Notes: generated from the sequence alone by a model not told the origin. DNA of 32,503 nucleotides from Phycisphaera sp. (GCA_016125215.1 WGMF01000037.1:1-32503), one strand, 5' to 3'. Shown: positions 1 to 7,981, numbered from the stretch's first letter. Numbers and translations: made by a program.

Positions 1-4
1 CTTA

Positions 5-31
5 GAGCAAACCTATTCCGTTTGTAGCGTG
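5..31 (+). repeat. IS630 terminal inverted repeat (transposase 3' side)
   Basis: Begins GAGCA directly after TA at 3-4. It pairs with 1034-1060 on the opposite strand at 18 of 27 positions, including GAGCA at the tip and GTAGCG at the inner end. Confidence 0.75.
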
Positions 32-570
32 TACCCACAGTGTCGGTAGCAGTGTGCGGCGTCGTTGGAGGTCACTTGATCGAGCACGGATTGCATTGCT
101 TCCCACAAGGCCTGTCGGGTGCGGCAGGCCAACGACCGCAGCAGGTGCTTGATCTTTGCGAAGACCATCTCGATGGGATTGAGGTCCGGCGAGTAAGGCG
201 GCAGGAAGAGCAGGCGGGCCCCCACCGCCTCGATCCGCTCACGGGTCCGTGTCCGCTTGTGACTCGATAGGTTGTCCATCACCACCACGTCGCCGGGCCG
301 AAGCTCGGGCACGAGCACCTGCCCGACGAAGGCCTCGAACACGTCGGCGTTGACCGCCCCGTCAACCACGGTCGAACACCGCATCCCCTCGATGCCCAAC
401 GCCGCGATCAGCGTCGTGGTCTGCCAGTGCCCGTGCGGCACGGCCTCGACCAGCCGCTGGCCACATGGCGCCCGGCCCCGCATGCGGGTCATGTTGGTCT
501 TGCTCCAGGTCTCGTCGACGAAGATCAGCCGGCGGGCTTCATGGCGGGGCTGCTCTTGCTTCCAGTTCAC
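13..570 (-). CDS. IS630 transposase, DDE catalytic part (orfB)
   Basis: This frame encodes the catalytic half of an IS630-type transposase (185 residues from an internal ATG). The DDE triad is visible: D in LIFVDETW, D in VVMDNLSSHK, and E in LPPYSPDLNPIEMVFAKIK. The open frame continues upstream of the ATG at 570, past the A7 run near 620, and the upstream residues (KKTIRAAEQDRPDVAERR) match the family's usual linker, so the working protein is probably a fusion with the upstream HTH frame made by a -1 frameshift. Expression from the ATG at 570 alone is not supported by a good ribosome binding site. It ends just inside the inverted repeat. Confidence 0.88.
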   Translation of the reverse strand: MNWKQEQPRHEARRLIFVDETWSKTNMTRMRGRAPCGQRLVEAVPHGHWQTTTLIAALGIEGMRCSTVVDGAVNADVFEAFVGQVLVPELRPGDVVVMDNLSSHKRTRTRERIEAVGARLLFLPPYSPDLNPIEMVFAKIKHLLRSLACRTRQALWEAMQSVLDQVTSNDAAHCYRHCGYTLQTE

Positions 571-947
571 GCGTCGCTCGGCGACGTCGGGCCGATCCTG
601 TTCGGCCGCACGGATCGTCTTTTTTTAAAAGTCAGCCCCGCGCGACGCAACGCCATGTCCACCGCCGACCGGCTGCAGGCCACGCCCAACTTCGCGTGAA
701 GTTCCCTGGCTGTGGCGTCGGGCTTTTGGGCCACGAGTTGCCGCAGGCGGTCCAGGTCGATCTTGACCACGGTGGCCCCGCCGCGAGGCCGGGGCGTGGT
801 CTCGTGGTGTTCCCGCCGACGCTGCATGACGCGTCGCACCCACGAAGCGCTGACGCCAAAGAGGTCGGCCACCGCCTTGGTCTTCATGCCCCGATCGCGT
901 GCGGCAATGATCCGATCACGAAGGTCTTGTGAGTACGCTGCGCCCAT
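567..947 (-). CDS. IS630 transposase, N-terminal HTH part (orfA)
   Basis: DNA-binding half of the transposase, 126 residues starting MGAAYSQDLRDRII, the standard IS630 opening. A first helix-turn-helix is visible in KTKAVADLFGVSASWVRRVMQ and a second, winged-type segment in ATARELHAKLGVACSRSAVDMAL. The start at 947 was chosen over an upstream ATG at 1025 because AAGGAG lies seven bases before it and because the family starts here. The frame ends at 567, overlapping the orfB ATG by four bases, but beyond the A7 run the residues no longer match the family; the natural product is the frameshifted fusion. Confidence 0.85.
   Translation of the reverse strand: MGAAYSQDLRDRIIAARDRGMKTKAVADLFGVSASWVRRVMQRRREHHETTPRPRGGATVVKIDLDRLRQLVAQKPDATARELHAKLGVACSRSAVDMALRRAGLTFKKRRSVRPNRIGPTSPSDA
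619..630 (-). other. Probable -1 frameshift site of the transposase
   Basis: Minus-strand sequence TTTTAAAAAAAG. The orfA frame reads TTT AAA AAA AGA; moving back one base gives KKT and enters orfB. Frame arithmetic (offset of 2 between the starts at 947 and 570) confirms that -1, not +1, is needed. A-run slippage of this kind is known in IS630 elements. Polymerase slippage adding one A would give the same protein. Confidence 0.75.
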
Positions 948-1033
948 CCGTTGGCTCCTTGAACACTCGACCGTGAGTGTGAGCACAACGTACACGCAAG
1001 CCGCCCAGGGCGCAATACCTAACAAGCGCCGAA

Positions 1034-1060
1034 CGCGCTACGGATGGGTTGGGAATGCTC
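1034..1060 (-). repeat. IS630 terminal inverted repeat (transposase 5' side)
   Basis: Partner of the repeat at 5-31; the tip TGCTC abuts TA at 1061-1062. Confidence 0.75.
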
Positions 1061-1062
1061 TA

Positions 1063-1403
1063 GAGGGTCAAGTCAGCCGCCGCCTTGTACGAGCCGGGCA
1101 AAGGGCCCCACTTGCAAGCCCCGATCGGTCGCACCTGGCCGCCGACGGTTTGACGCCCCGCGACGACTCACGGGGCACGGTGCCCGAACACCGGACTTGT
1201 TCATTATTCGTCGCGCCCGACACAAGTCAATGATTTTTTATCGGGCTTTTGTGTGCCGTCAAGGGATCACGGACAAACCGACGGCTTCGGGGATTCTGTC
1301 TCACTTCCGGGGGTTTGGCCGATAAAACACGGTGTTGTTCAGGGATAGCGATGCAAGTACGGCGGTTGGCGCGGGCTGACCTGCCTTGGGGAACACGACC
1401 CGC
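1063..1403. other. Gene-free stretch between the IS and the GT41 gene
   Basis: No convincing gene. It contains a loose inverted pair (CCCGA near 1218 and TCGGG near 1240) around a T-rich run, and a segment at about 1305-1326 that shares CTTCCGGGGGT and an ATAAA tail with repeat family C. No clear promoter was identified for the downstream gene. Confidence 0.5.
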
Positions 1404-3692
1404 ATGACCGTAACCGCCGCGATGAATTTGTTGGAGCAGGCCCTGGAGGCCTACTCAGCCCATCGACTCGACACGGCCCGTGAGCGGTGTCAAAAGTTCC
1501 TCAAGGATCAGCCTCGACACGCGCAGGCGTGGCACCTGTTGGCGGTGATCGAACTGGCCCACGGCGACCCGGACGCTGCGCTGCGTGCGGCGAACAAGGC
1601 CGCCGGGTTGGGCCCGCGACACGCCGAGTTTTTTCATACGCTCGGCCTGGTTCACAAAGCCCTCGGTCAGAGCGACGCGGCGATCGGGGCTTATCGCAAG
1701 GCCATTGAACTCAACCCCGAGCTGGCCCCGTCGCTCAACAACCTGGGCAACCTCCTGCGGGAGTCGGGCGGCCACGGGGAGGCGGTCGTCCTGTTGCGAC
1801 GGGCGGTGGCGTTGTGCCCCTCGCTCACCGAGGCACACAACAACCTGGCCTCGTCATTGCGTCAACTGGGTCAACACGAACAGGCGCTGCACCACTACCG
1901 TGAAGCCTTGCGCGCGGACCCCGACAACCCAGTGGCAAGGGAGAACCTTGCGGGGGCTTTTGCCGAGCTGGCCCAGCGGCACCTCGACCGCGGCGCGGCG
2001 GCCAAAGCGCTCGAGGCCGCGGCGGAGGCGCTGCGTGTTGCGCCGGATCACGTGCCCGCCCTGATCGCGGTGGGCAATGCGCTCGTGCGTGTGGGTCGAC
2101 CGACCGAAGCGGTCAGGGTGTTTGAGCGTGGCATCGAACTCGACGCGCGGCACGCCGGTGTGCACGTGGGCATGGGCAACGCGCTGCACGCGCTGGGCAG
2201 GATCGAGGAAGCTGCGCAGAGTGTGACCCGTGCGCTGGAGATCGATCCCACGCTCACCATTGCCCACAACAACCTGGGCAACCTTCACGCGGCGCGGGGA
2301 GACATGAGCCAGGCCGAGGCGTGTTATCGCAGGGCGCTGGAACTCGACAGCCATTTTTGCGATGCGCTCAACAACCTCGCGGGTGTGCTCGTCGAACTCG
2401 ACCGCCGATCGGACGCCATCGGTGTGTATCGGAGGCTGCTCGAACTCAACCCGCACCAGCCCGATGCGCACAGCAACCTCATCTTCAATCTCGACCTGGA
2501 CCCGGACACGACCGCCGATCAACAATTGCGGGAGAAACTGCGGTGGGATGAGGTTCATGCCCAACCGCTGTCACGTTTACACAAGCCCTTCGACAACAAT
2601 CGGAACCCGGACCGGCCTCTGCGCGTGGGGTATGTCTCGGCGGACTTCCGCAAGCACTCGGCCGCGGCCGCGTTCGGGCCGGTGGTGCTGAATCACAACC
2701 GTGAGAACATCCAGACTTTTCTCTACTCCAACGCCGCGACGCGCGACAGGATGACCGAGCGCTTCGAGTCGGCGGGCGTCTTCCGCAAGATCGTCGGGCA
2801 CGACGACGCGCGGGTGAGTGAACTCATCCGCGGCGACGGGATCGACATCCTCGTCGATCTGTCGGGGCACTCGGCGTTCAACCGTCTGACGCTCTTTGCG
2901 CTCAAGCCCGCGCCGGTCCAGGTGACGGCGTGGGGTCTGGCGGTGGGCACCGGGCTTAGCGCGATGGATTACCTTTTCACCGACGCAAGCATGGTCCCCG
3001 AGGGCGAAGAACACCTGGTCCGGGAGACGCCGTGGCGCTTGCCCTGCGTGCTGGCGTTCGAGCCGCCGTGCGACGCGCCCGAACCCCGGGCGAAACCCGA
3101 CGGTGACGCGGTCGTGTTCGGCTGCATGAACCGCTTCTCCAAGGTCACGACGCCGATGCTCCGGTTGTGGGCTTCGCTGCTCCGCCGCGTGCCGAAGAGC
3201 CGACTGCTGCTCAAGGCGGTCTCGCTCAACGACGAGGTAAGCCGGCGGCGCGTCACGGGCGTGATGCGTGAGGAGGGCGTCGATCCCGCGCGCATCGAAT
3301 TGCTCGGCGGGACCACGCACGTCGAACACCTGGCCACGTTCAACCGCATCGACGTGCTGCTCGACCCGTTCCCGCAGACGGGCGGCGTGAGCCTGCTCGA
3401 GGGGCTGTGGATGGGCACACCCAGCGTGACGCTGCGCGGCGGGACACTGCCCTCCCGTGCGGGGTCGGCGTTGCTCGCGCAGGCGGGCTTGCCACACTGT
3501 GTCGCCCACAACACGGACGGATATGTCCAGATCGCCGCGACGCTGGCAAACGACCGTCACACACTGGCGAACCTTAAAACGCAACTGCGCGACCGGCTGC
3601 TCAACGCCCCCGTCTGTGACCGCGTGGGCTATGTCAACGCGGTGGAGTCGGCCTACCGCCAGATGTGGCGCAAGTGGCTAGATGGCTCATAA
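1404..3692 (+). CDS. TPR-repeat O-GlcNAc transferase-like glycosyltransferase (GT41, SPINDLY-type)
   Basis: About 762 residues. Residues 1 to about 370 are ten or eleven tetratricopeptide repeats of 34 residues (recurrent NNLGNL, A..YR.ALEL.P). From about residue 405 a GT41 domain follows: GYVSADFRKHSAA (family GYVS.DF..H), CMNRFSKVTTPML (the region holding the nucleotide-binding lysine in OGT), GGVSLLEGLWMGTP and TLPSRAGSALL (UDP-sugar site). Such bacterial proteins are thought to move sugar from UDP-sugars onto proteins or surface polymers; the acceptor here is unknown. No signal peptide, so probably cytoplasmic. The start is uncertain: TTG at 1386, ATG at 1404 and ATG at 1422 are all in frame, and none has a strong ribosome binding site. 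The end overlaps the next gene by 11 bases. Confidence 0.9.
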   Translation: MTVTAAMNLLEQALEAYSAHRLDTARERCQKFLKDQPRHAQAWHLLAVIELAHGDPDAALRAANKAAGLGPRHAEFFHTLGLVHKALGQSDAAIGAYRKAIELNPELAPSLNNLGNLLRESGGHGEAVVLLRRAVALCPSLTEAHNNLASSLRQLGQHEQALHHYREALRADPDNPVARENLAGAFAELAQRHLDRGAAAKALEAAAEALRVAPDHVPALIAVGNALVRVGRPTEAVRVFERGIELDARHAGVHVGMGNALHALGRIEEAAQSVTRALEIDPTLTIAHNNLGNLHAARGDMSQAEACYRRALELDSHFCDALNNLAGVLVELDRRSDAIGVYRRLLELNPHQPDAHSNLIFNLDLDPDTTADQQLREKLRWDEVHAQPLSRLHKPFDNNRNPDRPLRVGYVSADFRKHSAAAAFGPVVLNHNRENIQTFLYSNAATRDRMTERFESAGVFRKIVGHDDARVSELIRGDGIDILVDLSGHSAFNRLTLFALKPAPVQVTAWGLAVGTGLSAMDYLFTDASMVPEGEEHLVRETPWRLPCVLAFEPPCDAPEPRAKPDGDAVVFGCMNRFSKVTTPMLRLWASLLRRVPKSRLLLKAVSLNDEVSRRRVTGVMREEGVDPARIELLGGTTHVEHLATFNRIDVLLDPFPQTGGVSLLEGLWMGTPSVTLRGGTLPSRAGSALLAQAGLPHCVAHNTDGYVQIAATLANDRHTLANLKTQLRDRLLNAPVCDRVGYVNAVESAYRQMWRKWLDGS

Positions 3693-4590
3693 AAAGCAGC
3701 CGAGTATGGACGCGGCTACCGATCCCATGACACGCTTTGACGCGGACCTCAAGATGACCACCGACACGACACCCCCGATGTCCGCAGACCGCATCGACCT
3801 GGTCGCCATCGACCTGGACGACACGCTGTTGCGCAGCGACGGCTCGGTGAGCCAGGCCAACGCCCAGGCCATCGGCAAAGCGGTGGCGCAGGGTGTGAAG
3901 GTCGTGCTTGCCACAGCCCGGCCCCCGCGCGGGTGTCGTAAGGTGATGGCGCAGCTTAAGCTCGACACGCTTGTCATCAACCACAACGGGGCGCTGGTCT
4001 ACGACTTCGTCCGCGACAAGCCCGTTCGGCACTACTACCTCCACGGCCAGCTCGTGCGTCAGGTGATCGAACTGGCCTACCGCATCGACCCGAAGCTCTC
4101 CGTCGGTGTCGAGATCATGGACCAGCTCTTCGTGGCCAAAGGGGCCAACCCCCTGGTGAGCGAGCCGTCCATGGCCACGGCCCAGCAGGGAGTCGGGGCG
4201 CTGGATCAAGTCCTCGACCGCGATATCACCAAGGTCGTGGTGCTGGGGTCTTCGGACAGCCTGGGCGAGCTTCACATGGAACTGCGACGCGCGGGCAAGG
4301 GCACGGTCTCGACCGCCTTCACGCACAACCGCCTGCTCTCGGTCGTCCACGCCCAGGCCAACAAGGGCAACGCGCTGACGATGGTGGCGGAGCGTTACAA
4401 AATCTCAAAGCCCAACATCATGGCGGTCGGCGACGCGCCCAACGACCTGGACATGTACCACCACGCGGGCCTGAACGTCGCGGTCGGCAATGCGTGGGAC
4501 GATGTCAAACGCCACGCTCACTTCACCGTCGCCGCGTGCAACCTGGACGGTGTGGCGGAAGCGATCAACCGTTTCGTGCTTGTGCGTTGA
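3682..4590 (+). CDS. HAD-superfamily (Cof-like) phosphatase
   Basis: 302 residues. Motif I is DLDDT at residues 44-48 (nucleophile Asp44 and general acid Asp46), motif II is in VVLATARP, and motif IV is VGDAPNDLDMY near the C terminus, giving the Mg-binding GDxxND. The layout and large cap insertion match the Cof/type IIB family, which dephosphorylates sugar phosphates and similar small molecules; the substrate cannot be read from sequence. The chosen ATG overlaps the glycosyltransferase gene by 11 bases, suggesting co-translation. The first 30 or so residues are not family-like, so the true start may be the ATG at 3754 or 3778 (MSADRIDLVAIDLDDT). It could supply or clear sugar phosphates for the neighbouring glycosyltransferases, which is inference only. 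Confidence 0.88.
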   Translation: MAHKKQPSMDAATDPMTRFDADLKMTTDTTPPMSADRIDLVAIDLDDTLLRSDGSVSQANAQAIGKAVAQGVKVVLATARPPRGCRKVMAQLKLDTLVINHNGALVYDFVRDKPVRHYYLHGQLVRQVIELAYRIDPKLSVGVEIMDQLFVAKGANPLVSEPSMATAQQGVGALDQVLDRDITKVVVLGSSDSLGELHMELRRAGKGTVSTAFTHNRLLSVVHAQANKGNALTMVAERYKISKPNIMAVGDAPNDLDMYHHAGLNVAVGNAWDDVKRHAHFTVAACNLDGVAEAINRFVLVR

Positions 4591-4605
4591 TTGAAGAACC
4601 GTCGA

Positions 4606-4869
4606 TCAGGCCGCGGCTTTGTGCTCCACACACCACCGCATCGCGTGGCCGAGTTTCCGCTGGGCGCTCATGCCGTGGACCATCGACCGCACCAGACCGT
4701 CGACGTTTTGCATGGTGGCCTCGAAGACGCCACCGGTGGACTCTTCGAGCAATTGGCCGGTCCGTTCGCCCAGCGCCTGCAATTCTTCGAGCGTGGCCTG
4801 TCCCCGGCGCATCCGAACGCGGATACCCACGAGTTCTTCGAGAAGGGCGTCGAGTTGCGGCTGGTTCAT
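4606..4869 (-). CDS. Small hypothetical protein, predicted helical
   Basis: 87 residues, starting MNQPQLDALLEELVGIR. It is rich in Leu, Glu and Arg with heptad-like spacing and no hydrophobic segment, so probably a soluble helical or coiled-coil protein. GGAGG lies seven bases before the ATG, which is the main reason to accept it over the plus-strand frame that also covers this DNA. It converges on the HAD gene with 15 bases between stops and is transcribed away from the next plus-strand gene. I do not recognise a family. Confidence 0.6.
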   Translation of the reverse strand: MNQPQLDALLEELVGIRVRMRRGQATLEELQALGERTGQLLEESTGGVFEATMQNVDGLVRSMVHGMSAQRKLGHAMRWCVEHKAAA

Positions 4870-4995
4870 CGCGCGGCCTCCATTTCACGGTTGACCCCGG
4901 TGGGCTTTGCTTGCATCGGCAGACGGCGGGGTGGTCAAGAGCAAAGCCGGCGGATTTTCTTCCGCATTCGCCGGGGATCAGCCGATAACCCATTC

Positions 4996-6087
4996 ATGGA
5001 GTGGCACGTGGTCAACGTCGTCTGGGGCGAGCGACACACAAAGTTGTGGCTGGACGTGGCGGTGCCCGCGCTGCTCGCCGACGGCAACCTGCCCGCGCTG
5101 GCACACGGTGGACATGTGACCTATCGCCTTTACACCCGCGCGCAGGAGCTGGCGGTGATCCGCTCGCACCCGACTTACAGATTGTTACAGTCTTGCTTCG
5201 AGGTCCATGAGTTCGTCAACGACCGACTCGATTACTCGGGCGACAAGTACAAGGTGATGAACCTCTGCCACTGCCACGCGCTGCTCGAAGCGGCGCGCGA
5301 GGACGCGGCCCTGGTGTTCTCCTGCCCCGACGCGGTGTGGTCGGACGGGTCGCTGGCCTACGCTGCGCGTTCGATTGAGAAGGGCCACCGCGCGGTGATG
5401 ACCGCGGGGGTACGGGTCGACATGCGCTGTGCGCTGGAGTCACTGCTCCCCGAGACGGAAGGCGGCGTCCTGCGGGCCTCGCCCGAGCAACTGGCCGGGT
5501 TGGCCTCGCGGAGCCCACACCCCTTGACCGCGGCGATGACCGTCGGTTCACCGGAGGTCTGCGCTATGGCGACCCACCTCTACTGGCCCCACCCGGCGGG
5601 CGGGTTTCTTGTCCGTGCGATGCACACTCACCCCCTGGCGGTCTGGCCCAGCGTCAAAAACAGACTCCCGGGGGCCACGGTGGACTCGGGCTTCGTCTCC
5701 GCGGTCTGCCCCGAATCGGCCACGTGGGACTTCGTGGACGACTCTAACAACGTGTTAGGCGTCGAGCTCAGCCCGTCGGACGAGGGCGTGATGAAGACGT
5801 GGGTCTTCCCGCCCCGCCGTGCGGTGGAGCTTGGGCTCTGGGGCCTGACGGACGGGGACTTTTCCCAAACCGACCTGCCCCCGCAGGCCGTGGTGATGGC
5901 CGCATTTCTGAGGCAGCACCCCGACCCCTTTGCGCGGGTCGCGCTCGAAAGAGCGTTATGTGTCCATCTTATTCAGGGCGACTCGGGCTGGGGTCGGTTG
6001 ACCGCTACGAGCCTGGGTGTGGCCCGACAGGTCGTGGCGTGGGCCTCTGAGCGAGCACCTCTTCCACGCGTGCCCAAAGTTGCGTGA
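4996..6087 (+). CDS. Hypothetical protein, possible glycosyltransferase-like
   Basis: 363 residues from the ATG at 4996 (MEWHVVNVVWGERH). The frame is open back to 4591, but that part overlaps a well-initiated minus-strand gene and reads as low-quality sequence, so the later start is preferred although no strong ribosome binding site is seen. The N-terminal half (WG.RH..LWLDVAVPALLADGNLPAL, then FSCPDAVWSDGSLAYAARSIEKGHRAV) resembles GT-A-type transferases in having an Asp-containing turn after a hydrophobic strand, but I cannot assign a family. Neighbours (GT41, HAD, GT9) support a sugar-related role. Its 3' end overlaps the convergent GT9 gene by 83 bases. Confidence 0.7.
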   Translation: MEWHVVNVVWGERHTKLWLDVAVPALLADGNLPALAHGGHVTYRLYTRAQELAVIRSHPTYRLLQSCFEVHEFVNDRLDYSGDKYKVMNLCHCHALLEAAREDAALVFSCPDAVWSDGSLAYAARSIEKGHRAVMTAGVRVDMRCALESLLPETEGGVLRASPEQLAGLASRSPHPLTAAMTVGSPEVCAMATHLYWPHPAGGFLVRAMHTHPLAVWPSVKNRLPGATVDSGFVSAVCPESATWDFVDDSNNVLGVELSPSDEGVMKTWVFPPRRAVELGLWGLTDGDFSQTDLPPQAVVMAAFLRQHPDPFARVALERALCVHLIQGDSGWGRLTATSLGVARQVVAWASERAPLPRVPKVA

Positions 6088-7096
6088 AGTTGACCCGGCT
6101 GATGAGCGACTGGTCGTCGGGGTTTTTTCGGTAGCCCCTGCGGTCTTCGGGGCGGACGCCCTCGGGTTCGACGACCGCGTCGGGCCTGCGGTACGGGCCG
6201 ACTTTCGCCGGGTCCGTCGGGCCAAAGACACTGACGATCCTGCGGTCAAAACCGACCGCCACGTGCAGCGGCGCCGAGTCGTTGCACAACAATATCTCGC
6301 ATCGGCCAACCAGCGCCATCATCTGCCCCACGCTCGTCATCGGCACGATCACACGCTTCTCCAGGCCCGCGTCGCGAAGCCCCGCAAGAAGCGGTTCGAC
6401 CTGGGCCTGCTCACCCGGGCTGGCGATGACCACCAGCTTGCGACCGGCGAGGCCCGAATCTAACAGGCGCTTAGATGCCCGGGTGTAGCCCTCGATCGGC
6501 CAGCACTTGCACCGCCACCTCGCCGTCGGCGCGACGCACGCAAAAGGCTCGTCCACCAGCGTCCGCGACCACGCCAGGTCCCGGTCACTGACATACAGAC
6601 GCATGTCGTGTGAAAGTTCAAGCCCCATGCCCCAGAGCACCGCAAGCATCCGGTCCACGGCGTGCAGCGACGGGTCGACATCGATCTTCCGGTTGTAGCC
6701 CAGCCAGCCCAGTTCCCGCGCGTTGCGCTCGCCCACGCGCAGCGGCGCACCGGATAGCCTCGTGAACAGCCCCGATCGAAAAAGCCCCTGCAGATCGACC
6801 ACCAGGTCGTACCGTGCCCCGCGCAGCGACCTGACCCACTCGCGTGCCAACCGGAGGTTCTGGCTTGGGCCCAGCAGGTTGCCCAGCACTTCACGTGAAT
6901 AGGCCACCACACCCGCCAGGTCGGGGTGGGACGCCACCGCGTCGGTGAAGAGGTCCCGCACAAGCCAGTCGATCCGTGCCCCGGGGAATGCCCGTTTGAG
7001 CGTGACCAGGGTCGGCACCGTGCGACACACGTCCCCCAGCGCACTGGGCCTGACCAGCAGGATCCTGTGTATGGGTCGGCCCCAAAGCTCGTCCAT
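6005..7096 (-). CDS. Glycosyltransferase family 9 (heptosyltransferase-like)
   Basis: 363 residues. The start HRILLVRPSALGDVCRTVPTL is the GT9 signature (hRILlirpsslGDvv...P). Other matches are RIDWLVRD, YDLVVDLQGLFRSGL, LLCNDSAPLHVAVG and VSVFGPTDPAKVGPY, the last two forming the ADP-heptose-binding half in ADP-heptose:LPS heptosyltransferases such as WaaC and WaaF. Expected role: adding a heptose or related sugar to lipopolysaccharide core at the inner membrane face. The exact step is unknown. ATG at 7096 is preferred over GTG at 7114; neither has a Shine-Dalgarno sequence, and a -10 box lies so close that the mRNA may be leaderless. The last 83 bases overlap the end of the convergent gene. 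Confidence 0.9.
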   Translation of the reverse strand: MDELWGRPIHRILLVRPSALGDVCRTVPTLVTLKRAFPGARIDWLVRDLFTDAVASHPDLAGVVAYSREVLGNLLGPSQNLRLAREWVRSLRGARYDLVVDLQGLFRSGLFTRLSGAPLRVGERNARELGWLGYNRKIDVDPSLHAVDRMLAVLWGMGLELSHDMRLYVSDRDLAWSRTLVDEPFACVAPTARWRCKCWPIEGYTRASKRLLDSGLAGRKLVVIASPGEQAQVEPLLAGLRDAGLEKRVIVPMTSVGQMMALVGRCEILLCNDSAPLHVAVGFDRRIVSVFGPTDPAKVGPYRRPDAVVEPEGVRPEDRRGYRKNPDDQSLISRVNFTQLWARVEEVLAQRPTPRPVGPHPGS

Positions 7097-7102
7097 AAGG
7101 AC

Positions 7103-7108
7103 ACTATA
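7103..7108 (-). promoter_or_regulatory. Candidate -10 box for the GT9 gene
   Basis: TATAGT on the minus strand, seven bases before the ATG at 7096, which would place the transcription start at or next to the start codon. No good -35 box is visible; the 7116-7128 repeat arm lies between the -10 and the -35 position. Confidence 0.35.
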
Positions 7109-7115
7109 TCTCACG

Positions 7116-7225
7116 TTTAACAGTGTGTTTGCCCGCCCAGGGTCGCAACAACGACCTTCCCTGTCGGTGCCCGATTTTCCTCACAGTTTTCTCACGATTG
7201 CAAAACCCGCACACACACTGTTAAA
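7116..7225. promoter_or_regulatory. 13-bp inverted repeat in a divergent promoter region
   Basis: TTTAACAGTGTGT at 7116-7128 and its exact reverse complement ACACACTGTTAAA at 7213-7225, 84 bases apart. One arm sits at the GT9 promoter and the other at the response-regulator promoter. Each contains TTAACA, the hexamer found in some Pho-type regulator sites, so autoregulation by the adjacent PhoB-like protein is possible. Confidence 0.45.
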
Positions 7226-7226
7226 T
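7198..7226 (+). promoter_or_regulatory. Candidate sigma70-type promoter for the response regulator
   Basis: TTGCAA (7198-7203), 17-base spacer, TTAAAT (7221-7226). The -10 box overlaps the right arm of the inverted repeat, so binding there would be expected to affect transcription. Confidence 0.4.
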
Positions 7227-7252
7227 CATGCTTCGTGACAGCGACCTACACC

Positions 7253-7981
7253 ATGACGAGCAACCGCAACGAACCCGAGAAGCTCAGCCGGCCGCGGTTG
7301 CTTGTGGTCGAAGACGAGCAGGACCTGCTCGACCTGTTGCGCTACAACCTCGAACGCGATGGATATGAAGTGGTCACCGCGGTCAACGGCGAGCGTGCCC
7401 TCAAGCTGGCCCGGGCTGAGCACTTCGACCTGATCCTGCTCGACCTCATGCTCCCCGGCACCGACGGGCTGAGCGTCTGTCGGTCGCTCAAGAACGACGG
7501 CGAGACGCGCAACACGCCGGTCGTCATGCTCACCGCCAAGGGTGAAGAGGCCGACATCGTCCTGGGCCTGGAACTCGGTGCGGACGATTACATCACCAAG
7601 CCCTTCTCGCCGCGCGTGCTGATCGCCCGCATCAAGGCGGTCCTCCGCAGGCCCAACACCACGCTGGACGATGATTCCGAATCCGGTGCCCAGACGTTGC
7701 ACTACGAGGGCCTGACCGTCCACCGCGACCGCCACCAGGTGCTCATCGCCGACGAAGAGGTCCAGCTCACCGCCACCGAGTTTCGACTCCTTTGCCTGTT
7801 GCTCTCCAAGCCCGGGCGGGTCTTCACTCGCCAACAGATCATCGAAGCGATCCACGGACGCCTCGCCGCCGTCACCGACCGCAGCGTCGACGTGCAGGTC
7901 GTCGCCCTGCGTCGCAAGCTCCTGGACAAGGGCGACATGATCCAGACCGTGCGCGGCGTGGGCTACCGCCTCAAAGATTAA
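7253..7981 (+). CDS. OmpR/PhoB-type response regulator
   Basis: 242 residues. An N-terminal receiver domain carries the acidic pair Glu20-Asp21, phosphoacceptor Asp64 (ILLDLMLPGTDG), Thr94 and Lys116 (ADDYITKPFSP). A C-terminal winged-helix follows, with LTATEFRLLCLLLSKPGRVFTRQQI and the end VQTVRGVGYRLK typical of OmpR/PhoB regulators. It binds DNA as a dimer when phosphorylated. The partner kinase is the next plus-strand gene, 268 bases downstream. ATG at 7253 is preferred over an in-frame GTG at 7235. PhoB-like phosphate control is the best guess, based on the kinase architecture and the TTAACA-containing repeat upstream, but no phosphate transport gene is in view. Confidence 0.92.
   Translation: MTSNRNEPEKLSRPRLLVVEDEQDLLDLLRYNLERDGYEVVTAVNGERALKLARAEHFDLILLDLMLPGTDGLSVCRSLKNDGETRNTPVVMLTAKGEEADIVLGLELGADDYITKPFSPRVLIARIKAVLRRPNTTLDDDSESGAQTLHYEGLTVHRDRHQVLIADEEVQLTATEFRLLCLLLSKPGRVFTRQQIIEAIHGRLAAVTDRSVDVQVVALRRKLLDKGDMIQTVRGVGYRLKD

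Larger units (their letters stand above)
5..1060 (-). mobile_element. IS630-family insertion sequence, complete
   Basis: A 1056-bp element with two overlapping transposase frames on the minus strand. Its ends start GAGCA and are imperfect 27-bp inverted repeats (5-31 and 1034-1060, 18 of 27 positions matching). TA dinucleotides flank both ends (3-4 and 1061-1062), as expected for IS630/Tc1/mariner-type transposition, which duplicates TA. Both ends, the ribosome binding site and the frameshift signal look intact, so the copy may be active. The boundary call rests on visible ends and TA, not on comparison with an empty site. Confidence 0.85.

Noticed and set aside
1301-1326. Possible fifth copy of repeat family C before the GT41 gene
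   Set aside because: Only CTTCCGGGGGT and a loose ATAAA tail match; the GGCGAT arm is not convincing.
2577-3584. 335-residue minus-strand frame opposite the GT41 domain
   Set aside because: Arg/His/Val-rich shadow frame; the plus strand carries a recognisable glycosyltransferase.
4591-4995. N-terminal extension of the possible transferase back to 4591
   Set aside because: This part overlaps a minus-strand gene with a good Shine-Dalgarno, begins at TTG right after the HAD stop, and is not protein-like.
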